From: Bifidobacterium catenulatum PV20-2 | GTDB lineage: Bacteria > Actinomycetota > Actinomycetes > Actinomycetales > Bifidobacteriaceae | Assembly: GCF_000800455.1 (NCBI RefSeq) | Contig: NZ_CP007456.1 | Location: 1,054,001-1,118,000 of the forward strand | Direction of reading: 5' to 3' | DNA length: 64,000 nt | Shown: positions 39,643-48,261 of the stretch, in pieces | How positions within the stretch are numbered: position 1 is the stretch's first letter | Layout: the number at the start of each line of letters is the position of its first letter | The notes under the pieces: model-generated | What the model was told of the DNA's origin: nothing | The model's database searches: none | Seen by the model: the letters and a program-made list of their open reading frames with translations, nothing else | Made by a program: the position numbers and the translations under genes

Positions 39643-40566
39643 ATGTGCAAAAGCCTTACCATCACCAACGAGCAGGACACTTGGAGCCGCGCCCAGCTCG
39701 CGGCACTGTCCCAGCTTGGAGTGCAGAACGCGCAGCCAGCCGACTTGGCGGTGTTCCTGCACCAATGCCAGCGTACCGGACTTGACCCTTTCAGCCGTCA
39801 AATCTACCTGATCGAACGCCGTCAGAAGCAAGGCAACGAATATGTTTCCAAGCAGACAATCCAAGTCGGCATTGACGGTTTCCGTCTCATCGCCCGTCGT
39901 GCGGCGGACAGGAACCATGAACTGTTCAGCGAACCGGAAACCCTCTGGTGCGGAGAGGATGGCGTCTGGCATGACGTGTGGATCGCCCAGACCCCTCCGG
40001 TCGCGGCGAAGGTCACCGTCCGTCGAGGAGAAGGCGAGTTCACCGGCGTGGCCCTCTACAGGGAATATGTCGGAACCCGTTACGACAAGAATCTCCGCAG
40101 GCAGGTCCCCACCAGCATGTGGACTTCGAAACCGGTGACCATGATCGCGAAATGCGCCGAAGCCCTCGCACTACGCAAGGCGTTCCCACAGGATTTGAGC
40201 GGCCTGTACACGACCGACGAGATGCAGCAGACCAACAACGAGACCGAAGAGGAAATGGTCGAAGCCGAAGTGGTTGACGAGCAGCCACGTCAGAAGCCAC
40301 GACAATACGCTCCGCAGGTCCGTCAAGGCCAGCCGGAGCAGACCGCTGCCCAGGCCCCATCCAACGGTCCGGCCAGTCCCGACCAGTTGAAGGAAGTCAC
40401 CGGCATCCTCCGCGCCTGCCAGATCAAACCGGAGGAAGCTGACGCGTTCATCCAGAAAATCCTCCACGACCAGACGGTCACGGGCGCAAGCCTCACGGCA
40501 GTGCAGGCACAAACATTCATCAACGAATACCACAAGCACATGCAGCAGCAAGGAGCGGCACAATGA
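39643..40566 (+). CDS. bet: Bet/RecT-type single-strand annealing recombinase
   Basis: 307 residues from the ATG at 39643. The conserved core includes FLHQCQRTGLDPFSRQIYLI, QIGIDGFR-like QVGIDGFRLIARR, and MIAKCAEALALRKAFP with LSGLYTTDEM. These are standard Bet/RecT features. After ~residue 200 an acidic, Gln/Pro-rich linker leads to a small C-terminal helical domain. It anneals single strands during phage recombination, working with the SSB encoded three genes later. Confidence 0.92.
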   Translation: MCKSLTITNEQDTWSRAQLAALSQLGVQNAQPADLAVFLHQCQRTGLDPFSRQIYLIERRQKQGNEYVSKQTIQVGIDGFRLIARRAADRNHELFSEPETLWCGEDGVWHDVWIAQTPPVAAKVTVRRGEGEFTGVALYREYVGTRYDKNLRRQVPTSMWTSKPVTMIAKCAEALALRKAFPQDLSGLYTTDEMQQTNNETEEEMVEAEVVDEQPRQKPRQYAPQVRQGQPEQTAAQAPSNGPASPDQLKEVTGILRACQIKPEEADAFIQKILHDQTVTGASLTAVQAQTFINEYHKHMQQQGAAQ

Positions 40567-41447
40567 AATACGATCCGAAGAAACTCACATACGGCGACGC
40601 GCTCAGCATCTCGACCGCCAACATGACCGTCACCGTCGAAGACGGAGGCGTACAGCATGTCACCGGCAAGCTGAAGCACCTCGACATGGACGACGCGCTC
40701 GCCTGCGACAATCCTGCGCTCCGTGATCTCATGGCATTGTCGCTCATCATCTCGGACAACGAGTATTTCGTCGTCCGTGACGACGATAAGGGAATCCTAT
40801 GCCCGGCCATCAGATTCGACCATGACCTGAACGTCACCTGGAACACGATCATCTCCATCGAAGAGAATCCCGACGACGGCGTGGAGTTGGACTTCACGGA
40901 CTGGAAGGCGACGCTCGTCAAGGTCGAGACCCCCACCGCCGACGTGGACAAGCCAACCACCGACACCCAAGCCGAGGAGTGGGAGAAGCAGCTTCCCAAG
41001 GCCAACGGATTCTACAAGGCCGCGACCGGCAGCGTATGGCTGCATTCCGGTGATACTTGGACCCCTATCCTGAACCGTCACGGCAACGTTCCGCCGCAAG
41101 CCTTGCAGCAGACCACCGAGGCATTCGCCGTCAGCAGCGGCCATTCGAAACGATTCCCGTTCGAACGCCTCTGCGAGAAGAGACTGCCGACCCGTCCGGG
41201 CTTCTACCGCAACAAGGACAAGACGAACCTATACCACCTCAACAGTTGCGGCGTGTGGAAGCTCATCGCCTACATGGGACCGGGCTTCGACTCGCATTCG
41301 TTGAAGGACCCATGGAAGTCGCAGTTCATTCCAGCGTTGAGCGGCGAGGTCATGTCCGAGAGAGACGTCCGAAACGACATGCCCCTCCACTACTGCACCC
41401 TCGGCCTCAAACAACCGAAGGAAGCGGACTGCGGGGCGAACTTTTGA
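40563..41447 (+). CDS. phage protein, unknown, with two FY/W modules
   Basis: 294 residues, starting 4 bp inside bet. The N-terminal ~125 residues look beta-rich and acidic. The C-terminal part has NGFYKAATGSVWLHSGDTW and PGFYRNKDKTNLYHL.SCGVW, which resemble the modules in the proteins at 37577 and 47344. No catalytic motif is seen. Confidence 0.72.
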   Translation: MKYDPKKLTYGDALSISTANMTVTVEDGGVQHVTGKLKHLDMDDALACDNPALRDLMALSLIISDNEYFVVRDDDKGILCPAIRFDHDLNVTWNTIISIEENPDDGVELDFTDWKATLVKVETPTADVDKPTTDTQAEEWEKQLPKANGFYKAATGSVWLHSGDTWTPILNRHGNVPPQALQQTTEAFAVSSGHSKRFPFERLCEKRLPTRPGFYRNKDKTNLYHLNSCGVWKLIAYMGPGFDSHSLKDPWKSQFIPALSGEVMSERDVRNDMPLHYCTLGLKQPKEADCGANF

Positions 41448-41704
41448 ACATCACCAGACGAGCCGGATGCACGTGCGCATACTGCGTGCGTCACGATCCA
41501 GTCAAGACCGGACTCATCCCATACTGCCGTAAATGCGGCAAAAGCGCTTGCGCCGCAGCACGAAGCCACATGATCATGTGCAACGTCGAAGCGTCCAACA
41601 GCCACAAGACGGCCGACCGTCTCAAAAACATGAAAGCCAAAGACCAGCAGGGATGGGTCGGACTCAAACCCCATCCACGACACGACAAGGAGAACAAGCA
41701 ATGA
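41444..41704 (+). CDS. small zinc-ribbon-like protein
   Basis: 86 residues from the TTG at 41444 overlapping the previous stop. Cysteines CTCAYC and YCRKCGKSAC form two CxxC knuckles within the first 40 residues; the rest is Lys-rich. Likely a nucleic-acid-binding zinc protein. Overlaps ssb by 4 bp. Confidence 0.68.
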   Translation: MNITRRAGCTCAYCVRHDPVKTGLIPYCRKCGKSACAAARSHMIMCNVEASNSHKTADRLKNMKAKDQQGWVGLKPHPRHDKENKQ

Positions 41705-42198
41705 GCACTCCGACCATCACCCTCGTGGGGCGAATCGTCAAAATCAAAAAGGACGGCAACCTGTTCAACGCCGGAACCACGAAGAACGGCAAGAACTACA
41801 TCCAGTTCCGCATCCTCTGCTCCAACAGGGTCAAGAACCAGGACGGCTCATGGGGTTACGGCGCATCCTGCTCACGCACCTGCGAAGCATGGAACGATCT
41901 CGCCACGCACATCCAGAACAGCATCAAGGAAGGCGACGAGTATATCGTCATCGGCAACGAGTCCGATGATCGTTTCGATGATTCGTCCGGCGTCACCCAC
42001 TACACGCAGAAGGTCAACGTCCGCGAGATCGGTCCGAGTCTCCGATGGGGCACCGCCCAACTGGTGAACGCAAGCCAGCAGTACGGCCAACGCCAGACCG
42101 CATCCGCTCCCGCCATGCCGCAGCAGGCAGGCCCCGACCCGTGGAGTGGCGGCGGATTCGACGGGTTCGGACAGCCAGCAGGAGAACCGGCGTTCTGA
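41701..42198 (+). CDS. ssb: single-stranded DNA-binding protein
   Basis: 165 residues with an OB fold at the N-terminus (TLVGRIVKI, YIQFRILCSNR, ACSRT-like core) and a Gln/Pro/Gly-rich tail ending GEPAF. The usual acidic DDIPF tip is reduced to EPAF, so docking of host repair proteins may be weakened. Placed with Bet and a nuclease, it serves phage replication and recombination. Confidence 0.85.
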   Translation: MSTPTITLVGRIVKIKKDGNLFNAGTTKNGKNYIQFRILCSNRVKNQDGSWGYGASCSRTCEAWNDLATHIQNSIKEGDEYIVIGNESDDRFDDSSGVTHYTQKVNVREIGPSLRWGTAQLVNASQQYGQRQTASAPAMPQQAGPDPWSGGGFDGFGQPAGEPAF

Positions 42199-42695
42199 TG
42201 CCACGCAACCGACAGTCGGCCAAAAAAGCCGGAACGGCAATGGAAACGGCGGTGGAACACTACCTGCAATGGGCGTTGGACGACCAACGCATCATCCGCC
42301 GCCGTCTCCACGGCAGCAACGACCTAGGCGACATCGCGAACATCTTCTTCCACGGCCAGCCGGTATGCGTGGAAGTCAAGAACACCAAACTCCTCAACGC
42401 CACGAAACACTACAACGAGGCGGCCGAGGAGGCCGGAAACCTTGACAGCCCATACCCGTGGGTCGTGCAGAAGAAGCCACATGTCGGCCTGTCCACGCTC
42501 GAACGAATCGGCCAACAGCTCGCATACACGGATCTGGAAACCTACCACACCATGTGCGCGCTGTCCGGACGGTTCACTGAAAAATTCGACATCGACCTCA
42601 TCGGACGAAGCAGACAATACGTCTGCATCACCTTGGAGAACCTAGCCCTCATCCTCAACGCCGGACTGCCACTCGGACCGGAAGGACAATCATGA
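42198..42695 (+). CDS. PD-(D/E)XK-type nuclease / resolvase-like protein
   Basis: 165 residues. GSNDLGDI followed by VCVEVKN gives a D...GD-x(n)-E-x-K arrangement typical of PD-(D/E)XK nucleases such as archaeal-type Holliday junction resolvases. The N-terminal SAKKAGTAMETAVEHYL helix fits too. It may be the exonuclease or resolvase partner of Bet. It starts in the ssb stop (TGATG). Confidence 0.75.
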   Translation: MPRNRQSAKKAGTAMETAVEHYLQWALDDQRIIRRRLHGSNDLGDIANIFFHGQPVCVEVKNTKLLNATKHYNEAAEEAGNLDSPYPWVVQKKPHVGLSTLERIGQQLAYTDLETYHTMCALSGRFTEKFDIDLIGRSRQYVCITLENLALILNAGLPLGPEGQS

Positions 42696-42880
42696 TCGCG
42701 ACAGTCGCCACATGCGCCCTCATCGTCAGTGCCATCGGATTCGTCATCATGCTCTGCTCGCTAAACCTCATCGACCGTAACAGGCCGTCAGGCGACTGGC
42801 TGTGGATATTGGGCATGACCCTAGTGGAAGGCGGTTCGATAACCATCATCACCGACATCGGAATAGGACTCATGACATGA
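42692..42880 (+). CDS. small two-segment membrane protein
   Basis: 62 residues, with hydrophobic stretches at ~3-25 and ~35-58 (WLWILGMTLVEGG). It overlaps its upstream neighbour. Function unknown. Confidence 0.65.
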   Translation: MIATVATCALIVSAIGFVIMLCSLNLIDRNRPSGDWLWILGMTLVEGGSITIITDIGIGLMT

Positions 42881-42894
42881 CAGGAGAATCTGAA

Positions 42895-43614
42895 GTGAGG
42901 GACGGCCACACCCGACTCGACAACGGATTCTGGGCCGACGCGAGGATATGCAGACTCCGCGACGAAATGCCAAGAGCGGCGCTCATCTACGTCATGGCAT
43001 TGAGCTGGTGCAGCTGCAACCTCACCGATGGAGACATCGACACCGACCAGCTGACGTACACGCTTGGCGCATCCGAACAGGAGATCGAAACCCTCATCGA
43101 CATCGGCCTGTTCCAACAGACCATCACCGGCGTGCGCATCAACGAATACCAGTCGAACGGGAACCACACCAGAAAAGAACTGGCCGACCGGACGGCCCGC
43201 AACACGGCAAGCAAACGCCGAAGCCGCGCACGACAGGAATCCGACGACAAGTATTCCGCCGATTTCGAAACCTTCTGGAAAGCGTATCCACGACACGTTG
43301 ACAAGCGTCCCGCCTGGAAAGCATGGAAGAACGCCATCCAAGACACGAGCACGGACACCATCATCAACAGCGCCCGAGCCTACGCCAGACAGGTTGAGAT
43401 CGAAGGAACCGAACCCAAATACGTCAAATACGCGGCCACATGGCTCAACGCGGCGGGGTGGGAAAACGAATACGACATCCGACCAACCCTCACCCTTCGC
43501 ACCAATCCGACCATGACGAGCCGCAACGAATCGAACCGCATGGCGAACCTCAACAGGGCATGGCAGTACATGAGCGACGAGGAACGCCAACGTGCGATGG
43601 GAGGAACAGGATGA
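42895..43614 (+). CDS. replication-type protein (DnaT/replisome-organiser-like)
   Basis: 239 residues from the GTG at 42895, chosen for AGGAGAATC seven bases upstream; an ATG at 42877 is an alternative. The N-terminal part (WADARICRLRDEMPRAALIYV, TYTLGASEQEIETLIDIGLF) is a winged-helix domain like those in phage replisome organisers. A basic linker (KRRSRARQ) leads to a C-terminal YPRHVDKRPAWKAWK segment common in phage replication proteins. Likely loads the replication machinery with the next gene. Confidence 0.75.
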   Translation: MRDGHTRLDNGFWADARICRLRDEMPRAALIYVMALSWCSCNLTDGDIDTDQLTYTLGASEQEIETLIDIGLFQQTITGVRINEYQSNGNHTRKELADRTARNTASKRRSRARQESDDKYSADFETFWKAYPRHVDKRPAWKAWKNAIQDTSTDTIINSARAYARQVEIEGTEPKYVKYAATWLNAAGWENEYDIRPTLTLRTNPTMTSRNESNRMANLNRAWQYMSDEERQRAMGGTG

Positions 43615-44072
43615 TAACCAAAGGAGAGGCCGCGATGCTGCTGACCACGATCAACGCGCATCACGGCAACGCCCAATGGGACGACCTGCAATTGGACGAG
43701 TTCTACCGCGAACTCGACAAGCGCAGCAACATCCAAGACATGCGGACAGCGGTCGTGAGATTCTATGCGACCCAATCTGACAAGTGGATGCGTGCCGCCG
43801 ACATCAACATCCTCTGCAAGAAAATCCGCGCAAGCCGGATTCCCGACGAGAACACCATCCAACAGCTCGCCGCCAAGCATCACGTCACGGCGGACGACTA
43901 TTGGGAGTTCAAACGTCGCGTCATCTTCGGCACCGCGCGGGAAGCCCAAGAGTTGGGTGAAGCCGTCAGCAAGGCCCTCGAACGGGCCGACCGTCCGCAA
44001 ATCGCATCCAAGCCCATCGCACGCCAGCCAACCGTGGCCGACGATCTGGCAGACCTGTTCAAAACACCATGA
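43611..44072 (+). CDS. phage protein, probable replication accessory
   Basis: 153 residues from the ATG at 43611, overlapping the replication gene by 4 bp. Helical throughout, with a WMRAADINILCKKIRA segment. Genes of this size follow primosomal proteins in many actinophages, so a helicase-loader-like role is possible but unproven. Confidence 0.65.
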   Translation: MITKGEAAMLLTTINAHHGNAQWDDLQLDEFYRELDKRSNIQDMRTAVVRFYATQSDKWMRAADINILCKKIRASRIPDENTIQQLAAKHHVTADDYWEFKRRVIFGTAREAQELGEAVSKALERADRPQIASKPIARQPTVADDLADLFKTP

Positions 44073-44827
44073 GCAAATGGAAGGAAACCAACAAGTACGG
44101 CATCCGTGAAAGCAACGCCGCCTACTGGCGTTACACGCGGCGGATGGACAAGGAAGCCGAAATCCTCAAGGAACTCGGACCACAGCCTCCAACGCATGTG
44201 GACCTGACCGGACTGGAAACCTATATCCAACGATTACGTGAATCCAAGGAGCCAACAATGGACGACAATTATCTCATCTGGTTCGATGTCGAAACCAGCG
44301 GACTCGACCCAATGTCCGACAATCTACTGGAAGTCGAAGCCAGAATCACCGACATGAAGGGCCTTCAGGTGCCACTCACCGACGACCCCCTGATATTCCA
44401 TAGGGTCATCCGTTTCGATGACAACATGCCAATCCGCGCGTTCAACAGCACGACCATCGACATGCATTCCAGAAACGGACTCATCGGCGAATGCATGAAC
44501 GCGGAAGACACGCTCAAAAACGTGGACAAGCAGATGGCCGTCTGGCTCATCGACACGGGCCTCGACCCCGGTCTCATGCATCCAGCCGGAACCAACGTCC
44601 ACTTCGATATCCGATGGCTCGACGTGAACATGCCCAACACGAGCGGCATCCTCCACAAGCTCAGCCACCGGCGACTCGACCTCACCAGTTTCCGCCTCTT
44701 GGAACTCGCCCACGGCGGCGACCCATACGATTGCGGCCACGAAACCACGCATCGCACAACCGACTGCCTCAACCGCGACATCTCCGAATACGAAACCATC
44801 AGCAGCCAGCAAGGACAGCGAAAATGA
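44069..44827 (+). CDS. oligoribonuclease-like DEDDh 3'-5' exonuclease
   Basis: 252 residues. Residues ~1-65 form a basic extension; the exonuclease domain starts at LIWFDVETSGLDP (first Asp and Glu), with NVHFDIRWLD and the closing HRTTDCLNRD. This is the DEDD set of oligoribonuclease. Host enzymes clear 2-5 nt RNA; a phage copy may recycle nucleotides or process primers. ATGA overlap with dut follows. Confidence 0.82.
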   Translation: MSKWKETNKYGIRESNAAYWRYTRRMDKEAEILKELGPQPPTHVDLTGLETYIQRLRESKEPTMDDNYLIWFDVETSGLDPMSDNLLEVEARITDMKGLQVPLTDDPLIFHRVIRFDDNMPIRAFNSTTIDMHSRNGLIGECMNAEDTLKNVDKQMAVWLIDTGLDPGLMHPAGTNVHFDIRWLDVNMPNTSGILHKLSHRRLDLTSFRLLELAHGGDPYDCGHETTHRTTDCLNRDISEYETISSQQGQRK

Positions 44828-45255
44828 CCCTAGAAACCCTCGAAATCCAACCGCTCACCCCAAACGCCACAGTCACCCGCGCCCACGACGCGGACGCCGG
44901 ACTCGACCTCCACTGCATCGAAGACTTCCACATCGACGGACTCGACCGCATCACGGTCGGCACCGGCATCGCGATCAACCTGCCCGAAGGCTACATGGCA
45001 CGAGTCTGCCCACGTTCCGGCCTCGCCAAGAATTACGGCATCGACATCCTCGGCGGCATCATCGACGCCGGATACCGTGGCGAAATCAAAGTCATCCTGC
45101 ATAACACGTCAACCAGCCGCATCAACTTCCGTTGCGGCGACCGTATCGCGCAACTCGTCATCACGCCGGTGGAAACCCCCAGAATCCGCAAGGTCGCCGA
45201 ATTCACCGACACGACGGAACGCGGAGGAAACGGATTCGGCTCGACCGGACGATGA
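44824..45255 (+). CDS. dut: dUTP diphosphatase
   Basis: 143 residues. All five trimeric dUTPase motifs are visible: DADAGLDL, PRSGLA, GGIIDAGYRGEIKV, GDRIAQLV and the C-terminal RGGNGFGSTGR. It removes dUTP and makes dUMP for thymidylate synthesis, of note next to a dead thyA fragment in the same element. Confidence 0.95.
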   Translation: MTLETLEIQPLTPNATVTRAHDADAGLDLHCIEDFHIDGLDRITVGTGIAINLPEGYMARVCPRSGLAKNYGIDILGGIIDAGYRGEIKVILHNTSTSRINFRCGDRIAQLVITPVETPRIRKVAEFTDTTERGGNGFGSTGR

Positions 45256-45271
45256 ACGACGGGAACCAGCC

Positions 45272-45646
45272 ATGAAACGAAACGTCTACACCATCCACGG
45301 ACAACGATTACGAAACACACAAGCGTCAATGCTTGTCCACATCGTCGAAACGCATCGAATGCCATCATCCGCGTTCCGCGCGAAACCGTTGGCCACGTTG
45401 GGCTCCCTCATCGACAGGCATCTCATCATCCCCCTCGCGGACGGCACCTACAAGCCAACCAAGCAAGGCATCGAGACCGCCGACGCGATCAAACGATTAG
45501 ACAAGGAAGAGCCAATACGACAGCCAAACATCGTCGAACGCGGCATCAACCGAAACTTCAACAAATACTGGAACGACTACTACTCGCATCCACGCACATA
45601 CGAATACCACCCGACACTGGAAACCATCTGCGAAAGGAGCCGATGA
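45272..45646 (+). CDS. phage protein, unknown, HTH-like
   Basis: 124 residues from the ATG at 45272 (GGGAACCAGCC upstream). The first ~80 residues look like a winged helix (AKPLATLGSLIDRHLIIPLADGTY-type wing, LTKQG-like turn). DNA binding is plausible only. Confidence 0.65.
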   Translation: MKRNVYTIHGQRLRNTQASMLVHIVETHRMPSSAFRAKPLATLGSLIDRHLIIPLADGTYKPTKQGIETADAIKRLDKEEPIRQPNIVERGINRNFNKYWNDYYSHPRTYEYHPTLETICERSR

Positions 45647-45867
45647 TGCAGACACTCAGCCCGAAACAGCAGGAAATGCTCACTGACGTGAGCAACATGC
45701 AAGGCCAATATCAGGCCGTCGACAACCAGACCGGCAGGGCACTGCTCCGCAAGAAACTTATCCGTCAAGTGAACGACCAGTTCGAGACAACCAAGGAAGG
45801 CGAACGACTGCACATGGAAATCGTGAACCAGGCATTCGAGAACGCAAGGATGGTGCTAAATGACTGA
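45643..45867 (+). CDS. small phage protein, unknown
   Basis: 74 residues, overlapping both neighbours. The layout (LSPKQQEML, RKKLIRQV, TTKEGERL) resembles the preceding protein, a possible short relative. Confidence 0.62.
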   Translation: MMQTLSPKQQEMLTDVSNMQGQYQAVDNQTGRALLRKKLIRQVNDQFETTKEGERLHMEIVNQAFENARMVLND

Positions 45868-46240
45868 CAACATAAATCCAAGCCACTATAAGGACGGCCC
45901 ATTCGAATGCATCGAACTATCCAGACTACTTACTTCCGACTGGGGCCAAGCCATCCAATACTGCTTCAGATGGCAACACAAGAACGGCGTGGAAGACCTC
46001 AAGAAGGCACTCTGGTTCATCAATGACGCGCTCAGCCACAACGTGCCGCCAATTGCCGCATGGAACAGAGAGGATGCCTGCGCCTCCGAAGCCAAAGCCG
46101 ATAGGCTTCTCGAAATACTGGCGACTGAAAACTGGGCCGACCTCGGACGATTCTGGCTGGAACTCAAACACGGAACCGCATGGACGGTACGTTTGGCGCT
46201 CGCCGAAAAGATCAATGAAATCGAAAAGGAAGGCAAATAA
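45860..46240 (+). CDS. DUF3310 protein (phage nucleotide-kinase-like)
   Basis: 126 residues. NPSHYKDGPFECIEL and YCFRWQHKNGVEDLKKALWF are the DUF3310 signature, found in many phages and often called a nucleotide kinase though activity is rarely shown. The C-terminal half is extra. Overlaps the previous gene by 8 bp. Confidence 0.85.
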   Translation: MTDNINPSHYKDGPFECIELSRLLTSDWGQAIQYCFRWQHKNGVEDLKKALWFINDALSHNVPPIAAWNREDACASEAKADRLLEILATENWADLGRFWLELKHGTAWTVRLALAEKINEIEKEGK

Positions 46241-46242
46241 TC

Positions 46243-46554
46243 ATGGAACATATCGTGCAGTTCGCCATCGGCATTGACGACAAGACCATTCAGAACCGTA
46301 TCGAGGAACACGCCTACACGGACGTGCTTAACAAGCTCACCAAAGAAGCCGTGGACAGTGTTTTCGCACACACCAGCGCGTATTCGCGGGAAATTATGTG
46401 GAAAAGCCTGATGGAGAACGCTTTGCAAAGCTTCCTCGAAGAACGCAAGGACGAGATCATCGACAAGGCCGCGAACATGCTCGCCGACCGGTTCCAACGG
46501 ACGAAGAAATATCGGGAAGCCATGGGAGACGCCATCGCAAAGGACGGTGAGTGA
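46243..46554 (+). CDS. small helical phage protein
   Basis: 103 residues, largely charged helix (FLEERKDEIIDKAANML). No motif. Starts 2 bp after the DUF3310 stop. Confidence 0.62.
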   Translation: MEHIVQFAIGIDDKTIQNRIEEHAYTDVLNKLTKEAVDSVFAHTSAYSREIMWKSLMENALQSFLEERKDEIIDKAANMLADRFQRTKKYREAMGDAIAKDGE

Positions 46555-46772
46555 TGAACGGCTTGAACAATGTTGATAAAACTCTGATTGTCACGGTCGC
46601 TGGATTCATCGCAATAGCCCTTTTGACTGGATTCGGCATCTACGCGTCTTGGTATGTGGGCACGCATCATGATTACGGCATGACGACGGTCAAGACCGGC
46701 GACGTGACATGGGCCTGCCTCACCGACCGCGATACGACCATTGGCTGCGACACCGTGGAGGAATACAAGTGA
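46551..46772 (+). CDS. single-pass membrane protein
   Basis: 73 residues with one hydrophobic segment (~10-34, LIVTVAGFIAIALLTGFGIY). The ~35-residue outer tail has two Cys. ATG at 46551 or 46554. Confidence 0.6.
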   Translation: MMNGLNNVDKTLIVTVAGFIAIALLTGFGIYASWYVGTHHDYGMTTVKTGDVTWACLTDRDTTIGCDTVEEYK

Positions 46773-46912
46773 AGAAAATACTTGAAAACATGATCATCAA
46801 ATGGCATCAGGCCGGATATTCGCTCAACGAGATCGCGCCACTCGTGCCGCAAGTGCCGAAAGCCGAAATCGAAGCCATAATCCGCCAGCACGACAAGGAG
46901 AAACGACTTTGA
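46769..46912 (+). CDS. 47-residue HTH-like protein
   Basis: GTG start at 46769 inside the previous stop (GTGA). The WHQAGYSLNEIAPLVPQVP stretch reads like a resolvase-type HTH, similar in design to the 55-residue protein at 51190. Tiny regulator or remnant. Confidence 0.55.
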   Translation: MKKILENMIIKWHQAGYSLNEIAPLVPQVPKAEIEAIIRQHDKEKRL

Positions 46913-47100
46913 CCGGCTACATCATCTGGCCGAAGGGTGACATGAGACTGCATACATGCCGAGTGTACAAGACGCTCCAAGAGGCATCGGACGCGGCACA
47001 GGAGAGCGCCGACTTCCACCACAGGCCCGTAGAGGTGCGTGCAGCCAACGAAACCCAGCAGCGAATCATTAAAACCTTCGAACCAAGGAAACATAGATGA
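46909..47100 (+). CDS. small phage protein, unknown
   Basis: 63 residues from the TTG at 46909, set by AAGGAGAAACGAC. Overlaps both neighbours by 4 bp. No motif. Confidence 0.58.
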   Translation: MTGYIIWPKGDMRLHTCRVYKTLQEASDAAQESADFHHRPVEVRAANETQQRIIKTFEPRKHR

Positions 47101-47360
47101 GCGAAGAAATACGAGTGGGAACCACCTGCGTCACATTCCGTGTGACGGCGTTCGACAAGCAGACTGAGATTGCGACAGTCCAAGTGGACGTACCAATCTA
47201 CGCGAACATCGGCGACGATATTGGAAACAATGAAAAAGGCTTTATCGAAGCCCACGTGCAGAAGGATTTCGACAAGAAGGTAGAGCACGCATTGCAAGTG
47301 TTCGCGGACACGTTGGAAGCGTCATTCAAGGAAGGAGAGCGAAATGTTGAGAAGCATTGA
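47097..47360 (+). CDS. small acidic phage protein
   Basis: 87 residues, beta-rich then helical. Overlaps the next gene by 17 bp. Partly resembles the 46243 product in its length and DKKVEHALQVF helix, but no family is recognised. Confidence 0.6.
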   Translation: MSEEIRVGTTCVTFRVTAFDKQTEIATVQVDVPIYANIGDDIGNNEKGFIEAHVQKDFDKKVEHALQVFADTLEASFKEGERNVEKH

Positions 47361-47748
47361 TTTCAAAACCATGCCTTACCTGTTTACCGACAAGACTGGC
47401 ACTTGTCTGACTGTGAAGTTCGACGGCAGGGAACTGGATGACATCTACAAGCAGGTGAAAGCCATGTACGATCATGAGCACCCGTCTGATGGCATGCCCA
47501 TCGAACCAACGGAACCGGGCTGGTATATGACTCGGGATGGTGAAGACCTGTTGAGCTTCGACGGTGACGCATGGCATATCCACCATCTCGGCGGTGGTGC
47601 GGAACCGTTCGCTGACGGTGATCTGGAAACGATGGACTGGAGCGTGGTCAGACGAACGTTCGATGCTGACTCATTTCCTTTAATTCCAGTCAATCCAAGA
47701 AAACCGAATATGACATGGGAGTCCACGAATGTTCAACAGAAAGCATAG
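47344..47748 (+). CDS. phage protein with GWY/DG/FPLIP module
   Basis: 134 residues. PGWYMTRDGEDLL, DGDAWH and FPLIPVN match, in order and spacing, the C-terminal module of the 37577 protein. Conserved within the element but of unknown function. GGAGAGCGAA upstream supports the start. Confidence 0.7.
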   Translation: MLRSIDFKTMPYLFTDKTGTCLTVKFDGRELDDIYKQVKAMYDHEHPSDGMPIEPTEPGWYMTRDGEDLLSFDGDAWHIHHLGGGAEPFADGDLETMDWSVVRRTFDADSFPLIPVNPRKPNMTWESTNVQQKA

Positions 47749-47998
47749 GAAAGTCCGATACGTCACATGCCCGTACTGCGGCAAAAGCCCAGTCATATCG
47801 GAAGGGCGCAGCATCACGGACAAGAACAAGCTCGTCATGCATTACAAGTGTCCAAACAATCATCTGACCACCGGCGATACGCCATATCCAAGCCATGCAT
47901 TGGACCTTTGGCTTCTCGCAGTCGGCAAGGTGCTGAAAGTCGATGACGTGATATGCGACTACTTCGCCAAACAGCAAAAGAAGGAGACGGAACGATGA
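47729..47998 (+). CDS. zinc-finger-like small protein
   Basis: 89 residues. CPYCGK and, ~35 residues later, CPNNH give a probable four-ligand zinc site. Overlaps both neighbours. Confidence 0.66.
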   Translation: MFNRKHRKVRYVTCPYCGKSPVISEGRSITDKNKLVMHYKCPNNHLTTGDTPYPSHALDLWLLAVGKVLKVDDVICDYFAKQQKKETER

Positions 47999-48261
47999 CC
48001 GAGCATGAGGACTACTGCGTGAGCATCCGCAAATCCTACAGACCGCCGTACCGCAAGCCGGTCGGATGCACGGTCGTGTTATGGGCTTGGAGCAGTTACG
48101 ACGAAACATGGTGGTATGCGGCCAGACGTGAATACCTGTTCGCGGACTACAACAGCAGCCACAAGAAAGCGTTACGGCGGGCGAGACGGGACGCTAGAAA
48201 ACTCGCCGGAATCTTCGACTGCACCAACCATGACACCAACGAGAAAGGAATGTGGCAATGA
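47995..48261 (+). CDS. phage protein, duplicated C-terminal domain of 49614 product
   Basis: 88 residues. YCVSIRKSY, VVLWAW, then a long gap to RKLAGIFDC..HDTNEKGMW parallels YAVSIRHIY, LILWEV, LARIFKC.NYGTDETEMW in the C-terminal half of the MazG-like protein at 49614. The two are paralogues. Function unknown. Confidence 0.7.
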   Translation: MTEHEDYCVSIRKSYRPPYRKPVGCTVVLWAWSSYDETWWYAARREYLFADYNSSHKKALRRARRDARKLAGIFDCTNHDTNEKGMWQ

